Source: Chloroflexota bacterium (GTDB lineage: Bacteria; Chloroflexota; UBA11872; VXNJ01). Taken from it: DNA of 64,000 nucleotides. The DNA lies in NCBI GenBank assembly GCA_026707405.1, contig JAPOWW010000010.1, positions 51,150 through 115,149 on the forward strand, in the 5' to 3' direction. Position numbers and translations under genes: made by a program. Shown here one piece after another: positions 40,527 to 50,112 of the stretch. Each line of letters starts with the position of its first letter. The stretch's first letter is position 1. The notes beneath the pieces are model-generated. The model did no database searches. It saw only the letters and a list, made by a program, of their open reading frames with translations, and was not told the DNA's origin.

Positions 40527-41597
40527 CTACGGGACGTCCGGTCGCCGCGTCGGGTCCTCCAAAAGCTCGTTTATCGCCTTCCACACCTCATCCGCCACCG
40601 GGATTCCCTGCGCCTCCCGGACTCGTCTGGTCTCGCGCTCGGGGTCCCCGGGCGCCATGACCCGTTCTACGCCCTCGGCGGGACGCGACTCCCTGACCTT
40701 GCGAAGAAATCCGGCCGACTTGGCAGCCGCTCCCACGTCACCCCCGAACGTGCCCGGATCGAGAGCCACAATGGACATTCCGGCGTGCCGGAAACTTGCT
40801 CCGCGTCGGAACATCGGGCCGCCGCGCTCGGACTCGGCGAAATCGTCCGACGCGCCAAAAACCCGGCTGAGCAGCTCGACCAGCAGCGCGATCGCATAGC
40901 CCTTGTAGCCGCCGAACGAGACCAGCGCCCCGCCGTCGTAATAGTCCTCAGGATCCGTCGAGGGCCTGCCGTATCGGTCGACTACGCAGCCTTCGGGCAG
41001 CGTGTCTCCTCGGTTGCGCGCCAGCAAGACCTTGCCGCCGGCGATTGTCGTAGTAGCGAAGTCGGCGATGAGCGGCGGCTCGTCGCCGCCGGGAAATCCG
41101 AACGCTATCGGATTGGTCGACAGCAGCGCGTCGCGCCCGCCGAATGGCACTGCCATCGGAGTTTCCTCGCCCCCGCCTCCGACCGTGATCAGCGCGGCCA
41201 CACCGCGTTCCACGGCCATTTCGGCATACTCGCCCACCCGTCCGGTGTGATTGGCCTCGACTAGATTCACCCAGGCCAGACGCTCTTCAAGCGCCTTCTC
41301 AACCGCTATGTCGAGCGCATATTTGGCGGCGACATGGCCGAATCCCCAGTTACCCCTCACTAGCGCGGAGTTGCGTGTTTCCCTGACAATCTCCGGCCTC
41401 GCCGTGGGAACGATGTGCCCCTCGCGAATCGCGTTCGCGTATGCCAGGACCATCTGCACGCCATGCGAATCGTGCCCGGCCAGGTTCGATGAAATCAGCG
41501 CTTGCGCCACTCGCTCCGCCGCCGCCCCGTCTGCTCCAGCGTTCCGCAAGACCTGCTCGGCAACGGTCCGCAGCTCATCGGCGAACTTTACAGGCAT
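40527..41597 (-). CDS. Malate/L-lactate/ureidoglycolate dehydrogenase family (Ldh_2)
   Basis: 356-aa NAD(P)-dependent 2-hydroxyacid dehydrogenase of PF02615. The family signatures 'ISSNLAGHDSHGVQMVLAY', 'NPIAFGFPGGDEPPLIADFATT' and 'GYKGYAIALLVELLSRVF' are all present. Members oxidise malate, lactate, ureidoglycolate or sulfolactate; the sequence does not decide. It is followed by the DegT aminotransferase. Confidence 0.9.
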   Translation of the reverse strand: MPVKFADELRTVAEQVLRNAGADGAAAERVAQALISSNLAGHDSHGVQMVLAYANAIREGHIVPTARPEIVRETRNSALVRGNWGFGHVAAKYALDIAVEKALEERLAWVNLVEANHTGRVGEYAEMAVERGVAALITVGGGGEETPMAVPFGGRDALLSTNPIAFGFPGGDEPPLIADFATTTIAGGKVLLARNRGDTLPEGCVVDRYGRPSTDPEDYYDGGALVSFGGYKGYAIALLVELLSRVFGASDDFAESERGGPMFRRGASFRHAGMSIVALDPGTFGGDVGAAAKSAGFLRKVRESRPAEGVERVMAPGDPERETRRVREAQGIPVADEVWKAINELLEDPTRRPDVP

Positions 41598-41757
41598 GTG
41601 ACCTCCATCCTGGCAAGAGCGCCAGTGTGTGACTGAGCTTCAACGCGTTCCAAGAGAGTGACCGTCCGCACGTTTACCCTTGACATACGACCCGGCGTTT
41701 TGCCGGCAAGTTTGCGGACCAAAGCGCCATCGGCGAAATAGTCAATTGAACGAGAAT

Positions 41758-44682
41758 CTAACCCGGAGGCCCATCCAGCCGGAAGCCGTCCTGGGCCTCG
41801 TTTACGACAATCGTGGTATTTACCGGAACGTCTTCCAGCACAGTCGTCTTGCCTGACGCCGGCCAGTGGATCGTTATCCGGTCAACGCTCTCTATTTCGT
41901 TCCCAAGTCCGAAGTGTTCGACTAGCTCGCTCTGTCCCAGGAAGTGGCTCCGCACTCCGATCTCACGAAGTTGGACCGGCCCTCCCAATATCGGGCTCAC
42001 GGTCACCCTGGCTCCAAGTCCGGCGGGATTCGATTCCACACCTTCAAGCCGCAGCCGTATCCATGCCTTGTCGTTGCCGCCGTCATTGCGATAGAGCTTG
42101 GGCGCGCCGCCCGTGTTTACGATGAACAGGTCCAGATCGCCGTCTCCGTCGTAGTCAAGCGTAAGGATTCCCTTCCCGGCGGCCTCGTGCTCCAGCCCGA
42201 TCGACCGTGCGATCTCACGCATCGGACTGTCCCCAACGTTCTCCCACAGCCGCATATAGTCAAGTTGGGGATTCTCGATGTCTTCGTGGTGCATCCCGTT
42301 AACCATCGAGAGATCGAGGTCGCCGTCGTTGTCGTAGTCGAAGAAGACCGCCCCCCACCCCCAACCGCCGTCGCGTACCGCCGCGAGGTCGGTGGCATCG
42401 CTGAACCGCCGTCCCCCTTCGTTGCGGTACAGCCGGTTGCCGCTCGCATCCCGAGGATCGCAGTCCTCCCCGCTCAGACACTCGTCGGAAGCGTTGAATA
42501 TCGACGTTACGAACCAGTCCAGATCGCCGTCTCCGTCATAGTCGCCGAAGGTCGACCCCATGCCGTTCTTGTCGGACCCGACGTTTGCCGTGAGAGTTCC
42601 GTCGGTGAAGGTCCCGTCCCCGTTGTTCCAGAACAATCGCGTGTGCCCATAGTCCGATACTGCGGCAAGGTCCGGCCAGCCGTCTCCGTCCAGATCGGTA
42701 AACGCCGACGCAAACGCAAACGGACCGCGCGAGGCCTGGCCTGTGCCCAGAATCCCGATGCTCTTTTCGCTCTGCGACCTGACGTCGTCCAGCACTACGC
42801 CGGCAGCAACCGTAACGTCCTCGAAGTGGCCCGGTGCCGCCGATCCCCGGTTGCGCAGGAGCCGGGCGTGCGAGAGATCGCCCTCTGGAATCAGCGACGA
42901 AGCGCCCCATTCACTCACGTGAATGTCCACCCAGCCATCGAGATCGTAGTCCCCCACCGCGATACTGAAGCCGCTGTGCGGCTGGTCGGTCTCGATCGCC
43001 GCCCCGCGCGACACCGCTTCCTCGGTAAAGCTCCCCGCGCCATCGTTTATGAAGAGGTAGAACCTCTTATCGGAGATGGTGGTCACGTACAGGTCCATAT
43101 CCCCGTCCCGGTCGGCGTCGAGCCATACCGCTCCGTTCGAACGAAGATCGAACCGGTCGAGACCGGACTTCGCCGACCAGTCCTCGAAACGGCCGTCACC
43201 GCGATTGCGAAACAGGATGTCGGGACCGTCGAGCCTGGTTACGTAGATATCGGTATGCCCGTCCCCGTCAAAATCGGCGGCCGCCGCCCCTCCACTCATC
43301 CGCTCTGGGAAGCAGAAGTCGCCCGGTCCCGACCCTTTGAGTCCTCCGTCAAGCGTGGTGAATAACGAAATGTTGCGTACGCCAAGCAGACACAGGCCCC
43401 GGGGTTCCATGGATTGCTGCTCGTAAATCAGCCCGGCCTCTTCTGTTACGTCTGTGAACCTGACCGTCACCCCCGCGGGCGCCGCCGGTTTCTCCGTCTC
43501 CCCGGCAAGAGTCGACAGCGGCGATGTGGCGATATGCGCTCCCATCGCGACGACCGCCAGTCCCCCCGCCAGACCGAGTGACCACGTCGCCGCTCCAAGC
43601 CCCGCGACGGCGCGTATCGGCATGACCTTCGAAAGTCCCCAGAAAGTAATCGGTCCGCCGGCGGCGGCGGTGAAAAGGAGCGCCACCGCCGGTCCCGTAC
43701 CCATGCCGATCAGCAGCAGCGCCACCACCAGCGGAATCTCGAACATCAAAGGCACGTTGATCAGGATCCCGAACGTCGCCGCTATCGCCACTCCTGTGAG
43801 GTTGTCTTCCAGACAGCAGGACACAGCGTCGGGGCTGATGAACTGGATCACAAGCGCGCTCAGGAAACCGGCGATAACCATTATTGGGCCGAGTCTCACT
43901 AGGTACCGGAAGCTCGCCAACGCCCAGTCCTTGAATCCCTCCAAGATCACCGCTGACCATCTGGCAGGTTCCGACTCGGTAGCTCCGGTCGCCGAAGCGG
44001 GTTCGGCTGTCAACCTCCTCCGTCCCACCGTCCACACGACCACCGGTCCAATCAACAACACTCCCAGCAGACTGAGCGCTAGTCGGGATCCGGCCACAAG
44101 TGGACTGAACACCAGCGCTGTCATCAAGACCGCCGGAACGTTCAATGTGGACGACGCCTGGACCATGGCAATCGTCTCGCCGATTCCCGCCCCACGGCGT
44201 CGAAACGCCGCCGACACTGGCACGATGCACGCCGAGCAGAGCGTCATCGGCGCGCCTATGAAGAACCCCTTGACAATTCCCCGCATGTTCTCCCGAGAGG
44301 AGCCGATGTTGTCCGCCTTTGGAAGCAAGAACGCTTCGGCCAGCCCGGCCGCTAGGAATGCAAATGTCATCCCTACGGACACGAGCTGCAGATAGGCAAG
44401 CGAAAACTCCCACCATCGAGACAGCAGCCCTGCGTCACGGTCCGACTCGACGCAGAATCCCTGAAAGCACCGCGCAGCCGGCGCCGTCGCGGCAACCAGA
44501 TCGGCCCGAACCTCATCCAGCTTCGGAGCGCGATTGAACGTCAGAAAGACTCCCAGCAGCACGGCGAAGATGGCCAGGCCGACCACACGTTTCTTGGTAA
44601 AGAAGGTGCGCGCGGTCGCTGCTATCTGCGTGCTCGAAGCGCCCACAGGTCGTTGCTGGCGCAAACGAGACATCAGAGCCAT
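41758..44682 (-). CDS. ArsP-type permease fused to VCBS/FG-GAP repeats and ASPIC/UnbV domain
   Basis: 974 aa, complete. Residues 24-45 form TM1, then 'CFQGFCVES'. An eight-helix-like permease domain to ~400 has 'APMTLCSACIVPVSAAFRRRGAG', the ArsP_1/UPF0718 signature (PF03773) with CSAC for the usual CSC. From ~410 come 'FTDVTEEAGLIYE', 'ERMSGGAAAADFDGDGHTD' and at least five FG-GAP/VCBS units with Asp-rich calcium-type loops ('DYDGDGDLDWFVT', 'DYDNDGDLDLSMVNG'). Residues ~897-960 are an ASPIC/UnbV domain ('ITIHWPASGKTTVLEDV'). The propeller should be extracytoplasmic. It is a paralogue of the gene at 1-2050. The substrate is unknown; efflux of an organometalloid or another small molecule is a family-based guess. 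Confidence 0.88.
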   Translation of the reverse strand: MALMSRLRQQRPVGASSTQIAATARTFFTKKRVVGLAIFAVLLGVFLTFNRAPKLDEVRADLVAATAPAARCFQGFCVESDRDAGLLSRWWEFSLAYLQLVSVGMTFAFLAAGLAEAFLLPKADNIGSSRENMRGIVKGFFIGAPMTLCSACIVPVSAAFRRRGAGIGETIAMVQASSTLNVPAVLMTALVFSPLVAGSRLALSLLGVLLIGPVVVWTVGRRRLTAEPASATGATESEPARWSAVILEGFKDWALASFRYLVRLGPIMVIAGFLSALVIQFISPDAVSCCLEDNLTGVAIAATFGILINVPLMFEIPLVVALLLIGMGTGPAVALLFTAAAGGPITFWGLSKVMPIRAVAGLGAATWSLGLAGGLAVVAMGAHIATSPLSTLAGETEKPAAPAGVTVRFTDVTEEAGLIYEQQSMEPRGLCLLGVRNISLFTTLDGGLKGSGPGDFCFPERMSGGAAAADFDGDGHTDIYVTRLDGPDILFRNRGDGRFEDWSAKSGLDRFDLRSNGAVWLDADRDGDMDLYVTTISDKRFYLFINDGAGSFTEEAVSRGAAIETDQPHSGFSIAVGDYDLDGWVDIHVSEWGASSLIPEGDLSHARLLRNRGSAAPGHFEDVTVAAGVVLDDVRSQSEKSIGILGTGQASRGPFAFASAFTDLDGDGWPDLAAVSDYGHTRLFWNNGDGTFTDGTLTANVGSDKNGMGSTFGDYDGDGDLDWFVTSIFNASDECLSGEDCDPRDASGNRLYRNEGGRRFSDATDLAAVRDGGWGWGAVFFDYDNDGDLDLSMVNGMHHEDIENPQLDYMRLWENVGDSPMREIARSIGLEHEAAGKGILTLDYDGDGDLDLFIVNTGGAPKLYRNDGGNDKAWIRLRLEGVESNPAGLGARVTVSPILGGPVQLREIGVRSHFLGQSELVEHFGLGNEIESVDRITIHWPASGKTTVLEDVPVNTTIVVNEAQDGFRLDGPPG

Positions 44683-44912
44683 TTAGCTGGCAATCTCCAG
44701 GGGCAAATCCACCAATCGAAATCCTATCGGTATTTGAGCGAAAGAGGGATGGACTTCGTAGGCCTAATTCGCAACCAATTTACGCTCGCATTTTATGCGC
44801 GCGCCGACTTGGAATTCGCCCGCCCGTATAGCACTATTCGGCATCGGCGATGGAAGTTCAGCAATTTGAGAGTCACATCGCCGCCACTCTTGACAAGCCG
44901 GGAAGATCAATT

Positions 44913-47171
44913 ATGAATCTCGTCGGATACACCGATAGATTGAGCGTGGCGCCGGGTGAAACGGTCCGGTTCATGGTCAGTTGCGATCACTCCGAATACC
45001 GGGCCGACCTCGTACGCCTCATTCACGGCGACGAAAACCCCGCCGGCCCCGGATTCAAGGAGCGCGAAGTCGCCTCCGAGATCAACGCCGAGTACCCAGG
45101 CCGCCATCAGTCCATTCGAAGCGGGTCCTATGTGATCGTGCCCGACTGCCCGGCCTTCAACAAGCTCGATAGCTTCACGCTGACAGCTTGGCTTTACCCG
45201 ACCACGCCGGAACGCGGGGCGCAGGGTCTCCTGACCCGCTGGTCCTCTTTAGCCGGCGAGGGTTTCGGGCTGTTCATCGACGAAGATGGAAGTCTGTCAA
45301 TCTGGCTCGGAAAAGGACGAGGCCGGCCGGAGCGAGTTAGCACAGCGGCACCCGTTCGAGCGCGCGACTGGTCTTTCGTCGCCTGCGGCTACGACTCCCG
45401 GCAGCAACGGGCCTACGTCTATCAATCGCCGGTGCGCCCCTCTCCTTTGGCCCAAGAGCGGTGTTTCGTCGAACGCGCCGTCGAGCAGTCGCCTAACGGC
45501 CCCGGAGTGCCGCTCATCATGGCCGCATGCTTCGAGGAGGAGCGGTCAGGCCGGTTATTGGTGAGCAATCACTTCAACGGCAAGATCGACCGCCCCCGAC
45601 TGTTCAACCGTGCACTGACGCCCTCGGAGCTTGAAGCTCTGGAAACCGGACTTTCGCCGCTCGAGTTCGGCGACCACATCGTTGGGGCGTGGGACTTCAG
45701 TACCGGCTTCGAGTCCGGCAGAGTAGAGGACACGTCGCCGAATCAGCTTCACGGACGCGCCCTGAATATGCCCACTCGTTCTGTCACCGGCTATAACTGG
45801 AGCGGTGCCGAGCTGGACTTCCGGCTTGCTCCCTCCGAGTACGGCGCTATCTACTTCCACGACGACGACCTCGAAGACGCCGCCTGGGAAGCGGACTTCG
45901 GGCTAACCATCCCCGCGGACCTGGAAAGCGGAGTCTATGCCGCTCGATTGAAGGCGGGCGATGACGAGGAATATTTGCCCTTCTTCGTCCGGCCGCCAAG
46001 AGGCACGTCAACGGCGCGAATCGCCTTTCTCGCTCCCACAATTCACTACACGGTCTATTCGAATTTCAGAGACGTTATGGCCGGACATTGGGACCCTGTG
46101 CGAGTGCCGAACGCGGACCCAAGCCTTCATTTAGACGAGTATCGGTACGCCGTCGAAAACGGATTGCCGGGTCTCTACGACCTCCATTCCGACGGCTCGG
46201 GGACTACCTACGTTTCGAGATTGCGCCCGACCCTCAACATGCGTCCCAAATACCGTTACCGGGTCTGGAGCGCCCCGGCGAGATTTCCGGCCGATCTCTA
46301 TCTCATCGACTGGCTGGACGCTCGCGGGTTCACCGTCGACGTGATCACCGACGACGATCTCCATGCCGAAGGCGCCGACCTGCTCCGTCCCTATCGCGTC
46401 GTTCTCACAGGTTCCCATCACGAGTATTGGACTTCCCAAATGCTCGACGCCATGCACACCTACCTCGATGACGGCGGCAGGCTGATGTACATGGGCGGCA
46501 ACGGCTTCTTTGGAGTCACGTCGGTCGATCCGGAAAGGCCGCATGTCTATGAAGTCCGCCGTTGGGGGACGAGCTGGCCATTTGAAATGCCGCCCGGCGA
46601 GCGGCATCACAGCACGACGGGCGAGCACGGCGGCACCTGGCGCAATCGGGGCAGGGCGCCGCAGCAAATGCTCGGCGTGGGTACGTGCGCGGCTGGCTTC
46701 GACCGCGGGACCCATTACGTGCGACAGCCCGGCAGTTCCGATCCCAGGGCAGCCTTTATCTTCGACGGTATAGGCGATGACGAGCTTATAGGCGACTTTC
46801 CATCGCTGGTCGTCAACCACGGCCCGGCCGGATACGAGATAGACCGTCTCGACTTCAGCCTGGGAACGCCGCGGCACGCGCTGCTGCTGGCTTCCTCGAT
46901 CAACCATTCGAACCACTACGCGGCCATGCACGACGAGCAGCTGGCGTTTCCGCGAGGGATCGACGGTGTTAAGCCGGGTTCGCCGACGGAAGCGGGCAAG
47001 CTGCATCCCTTCGTCCGGGCCGATATGGTCTATTTCGATACTAATGACGGCGGTGCCGTATTCTCGGTCGGCTCGATCGCATGGATGAGCTGCCTCTCCT
47101 ACAACGGCTACGACAACAACGTTTCCAGAATCACCGAAAACGTGCTGACACGGTTCGCTTCGGACGATTAG
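44913..47171 (+). CDS. N,N-dimethylformamidase large-subunit-like protein with LamG-like domain
   Basis: 752 aa, close to the known large-subunit size. An N-terminal segment ('GYTDRLSVAPGETVRFMVSC') leads to a LamG/concanavalin-like domain near residues 75-230 ('FTLTAWLYPTTPERGAQG'). The dimethylformamidase C-terminal domain (PF20254-like) follows from ~300: 'GLYDLHSDGSGTTYVSRLRP', 'LIDWLDARGFTVDVITDDDL', 'VVLTGSHHEYWTSQML' and 'LMYMGGNGFFGVTS'. The Tyr/Glu iron-site region appears present in 'HHEYW'. ATG 44913 has GGGAAG upstream; the upstream ATG 44850 adds unrelated sequence. No small-subunit gene is adjacent. The likely reaction is amide hydrolysis; the substrate is unknown. Confidence 0.83.
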   Translation: MNLVGYTDRLSVAPGETVRFMVSCDHSEYRADLVRLIHGDENPAGPGFKEREVASEINAEYPGRHQSIRSGSYVIVPDCPAFNKLDSFTLTAWLYPTTPERGAQGLLTRWSSLAGEGFGLFIDEDGSLSIWLGKGRGRPERVSTAAPVRARDWSFVACGYDSRQQRAYVYQSPVRPSPLAQERCFVERAVEQSPNGPGVPLIMAACFEEERSGRLLVSNHFNGKIDRPRLFNRALTPSELEALETGLSPLEFGDHIVGAWDFSTGFESGRVEDTSPNQLHGRALNMPTRSVTGYNWSGAELDFRLAPSEYGAIYFHDDDLEDAAWEADFGLTIPADLESGVYAARLKAGDDEEYLPFFVRPPRGTSTARIAFLAPTIHYTVYSNFRDVMAGHWDPVRVPNADPSLHLDEYRYAVENGLPGLYDLHSDGSGTTYVSRLRPTLNMRPKYRYRVWSAPARFPADLYLIDWLDARGFTVDVITDDDLHAEGADLLRPYRVVLTGSHHEYWTSQMLDAMHTYLDDGGRLMYMGGNGFFGVTSVDPERPHVYEVRRWGTSWPFEMPPGERHHSTTGEHGGTWRNRGRAPQQMLGVGTCAAGFDRGTHYVRQPGSSDPRAAFIFDGIGDDELIGDFPSLVVNHGPAGYEIDRLDFSLGTPRHALLLASSINHSNHYAAMHDEQLAFPRGIDGVKPGSPTEAGKLHPFVRADMVYFDTNDGGAVFSVGSIAWMSCLSYNGYDNNVSRITENVLTRFASDD

Positions 47172-47323
47172 GACTAGCCTCGTTAGAGCTCTGCCGGCCT
47201 GGCGCTTCGCGACGCAAATGCGGCTTCGGGATATGCTTCTAGCCTGACACCAGTTCGGGTAGAAGCGCGGAAACGCGCGCTCCACCCTGAAGTGACAGCG
47301 CCGAGATCGAAAGAGTTTCCGCA

Positions 47324-48547
47324 ATGGCTGAAGAGTTCGAGAGAGGGACGATCCGGCCCGAGTTTCCACTGCCGCCGCCGATGCCTTTCCCGGAAGGCGG
47401 ATCGCCTGAAGCCGACGTGATCGACGACCTCGGCCAAATAGTCGCCGAAAACCCGTATCCGATCGAAAAGAACTTCGGCGTCAGCTACGTCGGTCCCCCG
47501 CACCCCATAACTCAGCAGGCCGCCGAAGTCGCCCGTGGAACTTTCTTCGTCGAATGGGGGCGCACGCAGCAGCCCGCGAGCTACCGGCTCGAAAAGGAAG
47601 CCGTTCGCATGATGGCTTCGCTCTTCGGCAAGCCCGACGCCGTGGGCTTCATAACCAGCGGTGGGACCGAATCCAACGTCTCAGCTCTGCGCCTGGCGAG
47701 AAATATCGCTCGAAGGAAAGACCCAGAGATCGTGATGCCTGAGTCTGCGCACTACAGCTTCCGAATAGCGGCCGAGTTGATGGGAATTCGCGTTAACGAG
47801 GTTCCGCTCGACTCGGACTACCGTCCTCGAATGGATGAAATCGAACGGGCGATCAATGGCAACACGGTCGCGTTGGTCTGCTCCGCACCCGAAGGCCACC
47901 TCGGTCTGGTTGATCCCGTCTCCGAATTTGCGGAGATCGCCGAAAGGCATGGCGTGTATCTTCACGTTGACGGCGCTTTCGGCGGTTTTTTCCTGCCTTT
48001 TCTCAGCGACCTCGGCATCGAGGCCCCGGCCTTTGACTTCACCCTTCCGGGCGTCAGCTCGATCATGACCGACGGGCATAAGCTCGGATTGCTGCCGGTC
48101 GCTACCGGGTTTTTCATAGTCCGCGATGAGGCCATGCTTGACGCCATACCGACTCCCACGACGGTGATTCACAACCTGACCGCCACAAAGCCCGGCGATC
48201 ATGCGGCCGCGGCCTGGACGGTTATGAAGCATCTGGGACGGGCCGGTTACGCCGAATCTGCGCGCAACCTTATCAATGTGGTCGATATCGTCTCTGAGGG
48301 CGTCGAGCGGATAGACGGAATCCGTCTTCTGGTAAAACCGATGATCGCGGTGATCAACATCACTTCCGACGAATACGACGTACGCAAGATCTACAACGGT
48401 CTCCGCTCTCGCGGCTGGGGCTCGACTTACGGTCGGGCCGGCGCCGTCCATACGGTCCGCCTGTCGATCCATCCGGCCCGCGACGAAGAACACGCGCATG
48501 GATTTGTCCGTGCGCTCGAAGAATCCGTGCAAGACGCTCGGCCGTAG
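47324..48547 (+). CDS. Group II pyridoxal-dependent decarboxylase
   Basis: 407-aa amino-acid decarboxylase of the glutamate/tyrosine/aspartate (MfnA-like) type. 'GFITSGGTESNVSALRLAR' binds PLP phosphate, 'VYLHVDGAFGGFFLPF' has the Asp and conserved Ala, and 'SSIMTDGHKLGL' has the Schiff-base lysine. ATG 47324 is plausible. It lies 152 bp after the amidase-like gene and 62 bp before an aminotransferase, possibly one catabolic unit. The substrate amino acid cannot be read. Confidence 0.9.
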   Translation: MAEEFERGTIRPEFPLPPPMPFPEGGSPEADVIDDLGQIVAENPYPIEKNFGVSYVGPPHPITQQAAEVARGTFFVEWGRTQQPASYRLEKEAVRMMASLFGKPDAVGFITSGGTESNVSALRLARNIARRKDPEIVMPESAHYSFRIAAELMGIRVNEVPLDSDYRPRMDEIERAINGNTVALVCSAPEGHLGLVDPVSEFAEIAERHGVYLHVDGAFGGFFLPFLSDLGIEAPAFDFTLPGVSSIMTDGHKLGLLPVATGFFIVRDEAMLDAIPTPTTVIHNLTATKPGDHAAAAWTVMKHLGRAGYAESARNLINVVDIVSEGVERIDGIRLLVKPMIAVINITSDEYDVRKIYNGLRSRGWGSTYGRAGAVHTVRLSIHPARDEEHAHGFVRALEESVQDARP

Positions 48548-48609
48548 CCTGTGAACGAATCCACAATCGCCCCCAGCCCCATAGAATCCGACCTAAGGGA
48601 GGTCCAGCC

Positions 48610-49830
48610 ATGACGAGCACGACGACATTGGAGCGCACGGCCGCCGACCGTGTCAGAAAGTCCCAGGCGCTTCGTGAGCGGGCCATGAAAGTCCTTGCGC
48701 GCGGGCACCAGGGGCACCGAAACCCGCACGACACCCTCGCCCTGGGAGGACCGGGCTACGCGTCGCGCTCGCTCGGGTCGCGAATCTGGGACGTCGACGG
48801 CAATGAGTACATCGACTACGTGATGAGCTTCGGCCCCATCGTGCTCGGGCACGCGGACCCGGAGTTCAACGAGGCGATCACGCGGCGCATCGCCCGCGGC
48901 ACCGTCACAAGTATTCAGGAAGCCGACGAGGTCGAATTGGCCGAAGCCCTGGTGGAGCGCGTACCGTCGGCGGAGATGGCTTCGCTATTTATCGGAGGAT
49001 CGTCCGCCTGTCTCGCTGCTTTGCGTTACGCGCGCGCCTCCACCGGCAAGACCATGGCCATCAAGTGCGGATATCACGGCTGGCTCGACTGGAGCGGCGC
49101 GGGCGGAGAGGGCATTCCATCGCGCGTGTCCGATCTCACAATCGAGGTCAAGTACAACGACCTCGAAGCAATTGAAGCCGCGTTCGAGGCCCACCCGTCC
49201 GATATCGCCGCCGTGTTCATCGAATCGGTGCAGGACGACGGTCCGCGTGAGGGTTATTTCGACGCGGTCCGGGATATCGCCCATCGCCACGGCGCGGTTT
49301 TCGTTGTGGACGAGGTCAAGACAGGATTCCGTTATGCGATCGGCGGGGCGCAGGAATACTACGGAATCGAGCCTGATCTGTCCGTGTTCGCCAAGGCGCT
49401 CTCCAACGGCTATCCGGGATCGGCGGTCGTGGGACGGCGTGAGATTTTCGAGTCCGCCGACGCTCGCATGGGTGCGACCTTCCACGGCGACGGGCTGTCC
49501 ATAGCCGCCGCGCTTGAGACGATTCGCCGCCTTGAGCGCGACGATGGCATAGCCCATCTCTGGCGTATCGGAGAGCGGCTCAAGGAAGGTCTCAGCGAAG
49601 TGTTCGACGCTAGCGGCGGCTGGATGACCGTTAAGGGCGATCCGCCCATGCTTCGAGTTCAGCCGGCTGAACTTGAAGATCCACGCGGAGCCGCCTTCTT
49701 CGCGGGTATGCACCTGCGGGGGGTCTACATGATCCGCGGCGTATGTTTCGCCTCGCTGGCCCACACCGAGTCGGACGTCGACCAGACAATCGAAGCCGCC
49801 GGCGGGACCGTCGCGAGCGCAGACGCTTAA
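48610..49830 (+). CDS. Class III aminotransferase, glutamate-1-semialdehyde aminomutase-like
   Basis: 406-aa PLP enzyme. 'IWDVDGNEYIDYVMSFGPIVLGHADP' opens the fold, 'VFVVDEVKTGFRYAIGG' has the cofactor Asp, and 'VFAKALSNGYPGSAVVGR' the catalytic lysine. It is related to 20560-21945 but differs around the substrate region ('SSACLAALRYARASTG' against 'GSESTYIAIRLARAFTG'), so different substrates are likely. AGGGAGG lies about 10 bases upstream of ATG 48610. It is followed by repeats and a terminator. Confidence 0.9.
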   Translation: MTSTTTLERTAADRVRKSQALRERAMKVLARGHQGHRNPHDTLALGGPGYASRSLGSRIWDVDGNEYIDYVMSFGPIVLGHADPEFNEAITRRIARGTVTSIQEADEVELAEALVERVPSAEMASLFIGGSSACLAALRYARASTGKTMAIKCGYHGWLDWSGAGGEGIPSRVSDLTIEVKYNDLEAIEAAFEAHPSDIAAVFIESVQDDGPREGYFDAVRDIAHRHGAVFVVDEVKTGFRYAIGGAQEYYGIEPDLSVFAKALSNGYPGSAVVGRREIFESADARMGATFHGDGLSIAAALETIRRLERDDGIAHLWRIGERLKEGLSEVFDASGGWMTVKGDPPMLRVQPAELEDPRGAAFFAGMHLRGVYMIRGVCFASLAHTESDVDQTIEAAGGTVASADA

Positions 49831-49897
49831 AACGATATTTGCAACCTCGCCCCGCCGCGTTTTCAAAACGCGCATCGCACGGAGAATGTTCCGTTCG

Positions 49898-49950
49898 TGG
49901 TGAGCCTGGGCTTGTCGAAGAGCCTGCCCTGAGCCTGCCGAAGGGGTCGA
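49898..49950. repeat. Tandem pair of dispersed GAGCCTG/GTCGAAGG repeats
   Basis: Two back-to-back units, 'GAGCCTGGGCTTGTCGAAG' and 'CCTGAGCCTGCCGAAGGGG', followed by TCGAA. They are the same family as 17804-17829. Confidence 0.7.
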
Positions 49951-50030
49951 ACTATCAACGGAAAGCCATCCACCTCGAACTCCGTTCTTTCTCAGCCAAG
50001 TCGAAGAGGCAAACGCCGGATCAAGTAGAC

Positions 50031-50073
50031 AAAAAAGAAGGTCGGCTCCCGGACGATGCCCGGGAGCCGACCT
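50031..50073 (-). terminator. Rho-independent terminator of the RRM gene
   Basis: On the minus strand a 14-bp perfect stem (AGGTCGGCTCCCGG with its complement, 7-nt loop, 50039-50073) is followed by TTCTTTTTTG. It lies 40 bp after the RRM gene stop. It is a textbook intrinsic terminator and the strongest in the window. Confidence 0.85.
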
Positions 50074-50090
50074 AGTTGCGAGTTTTAATT

Positions 50091-50112
50091 GCCGCTAACG
50101 CGGCGCTTTTTT
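50091..50112 (+). terminator. Rho-independent terminator for the aminotransferase transcript
   Basis: Plus strand: GCCGC-TAAC-GCGGC hairpin followed by GCTTTTTT. It abuts the stop of the convergent RRM gene, so the two convergent transcripts have facing terminators. Confidence 0.7.

Noticed and set aside
41944..43365. A 473-codon plus-strand open frame
   Set aside because: It is antisense to the VCBS region of the permease fusion, and its protein is low-complexity Arg/Pro/Val-rich without motifs. The shadow arises from the GC-rich repeats.
46131..47369. A 412-codon minus-strand open frame
   Set aside because: It is antisense to the dimethylformamidase-like gene, which carries the recognisable motifs.
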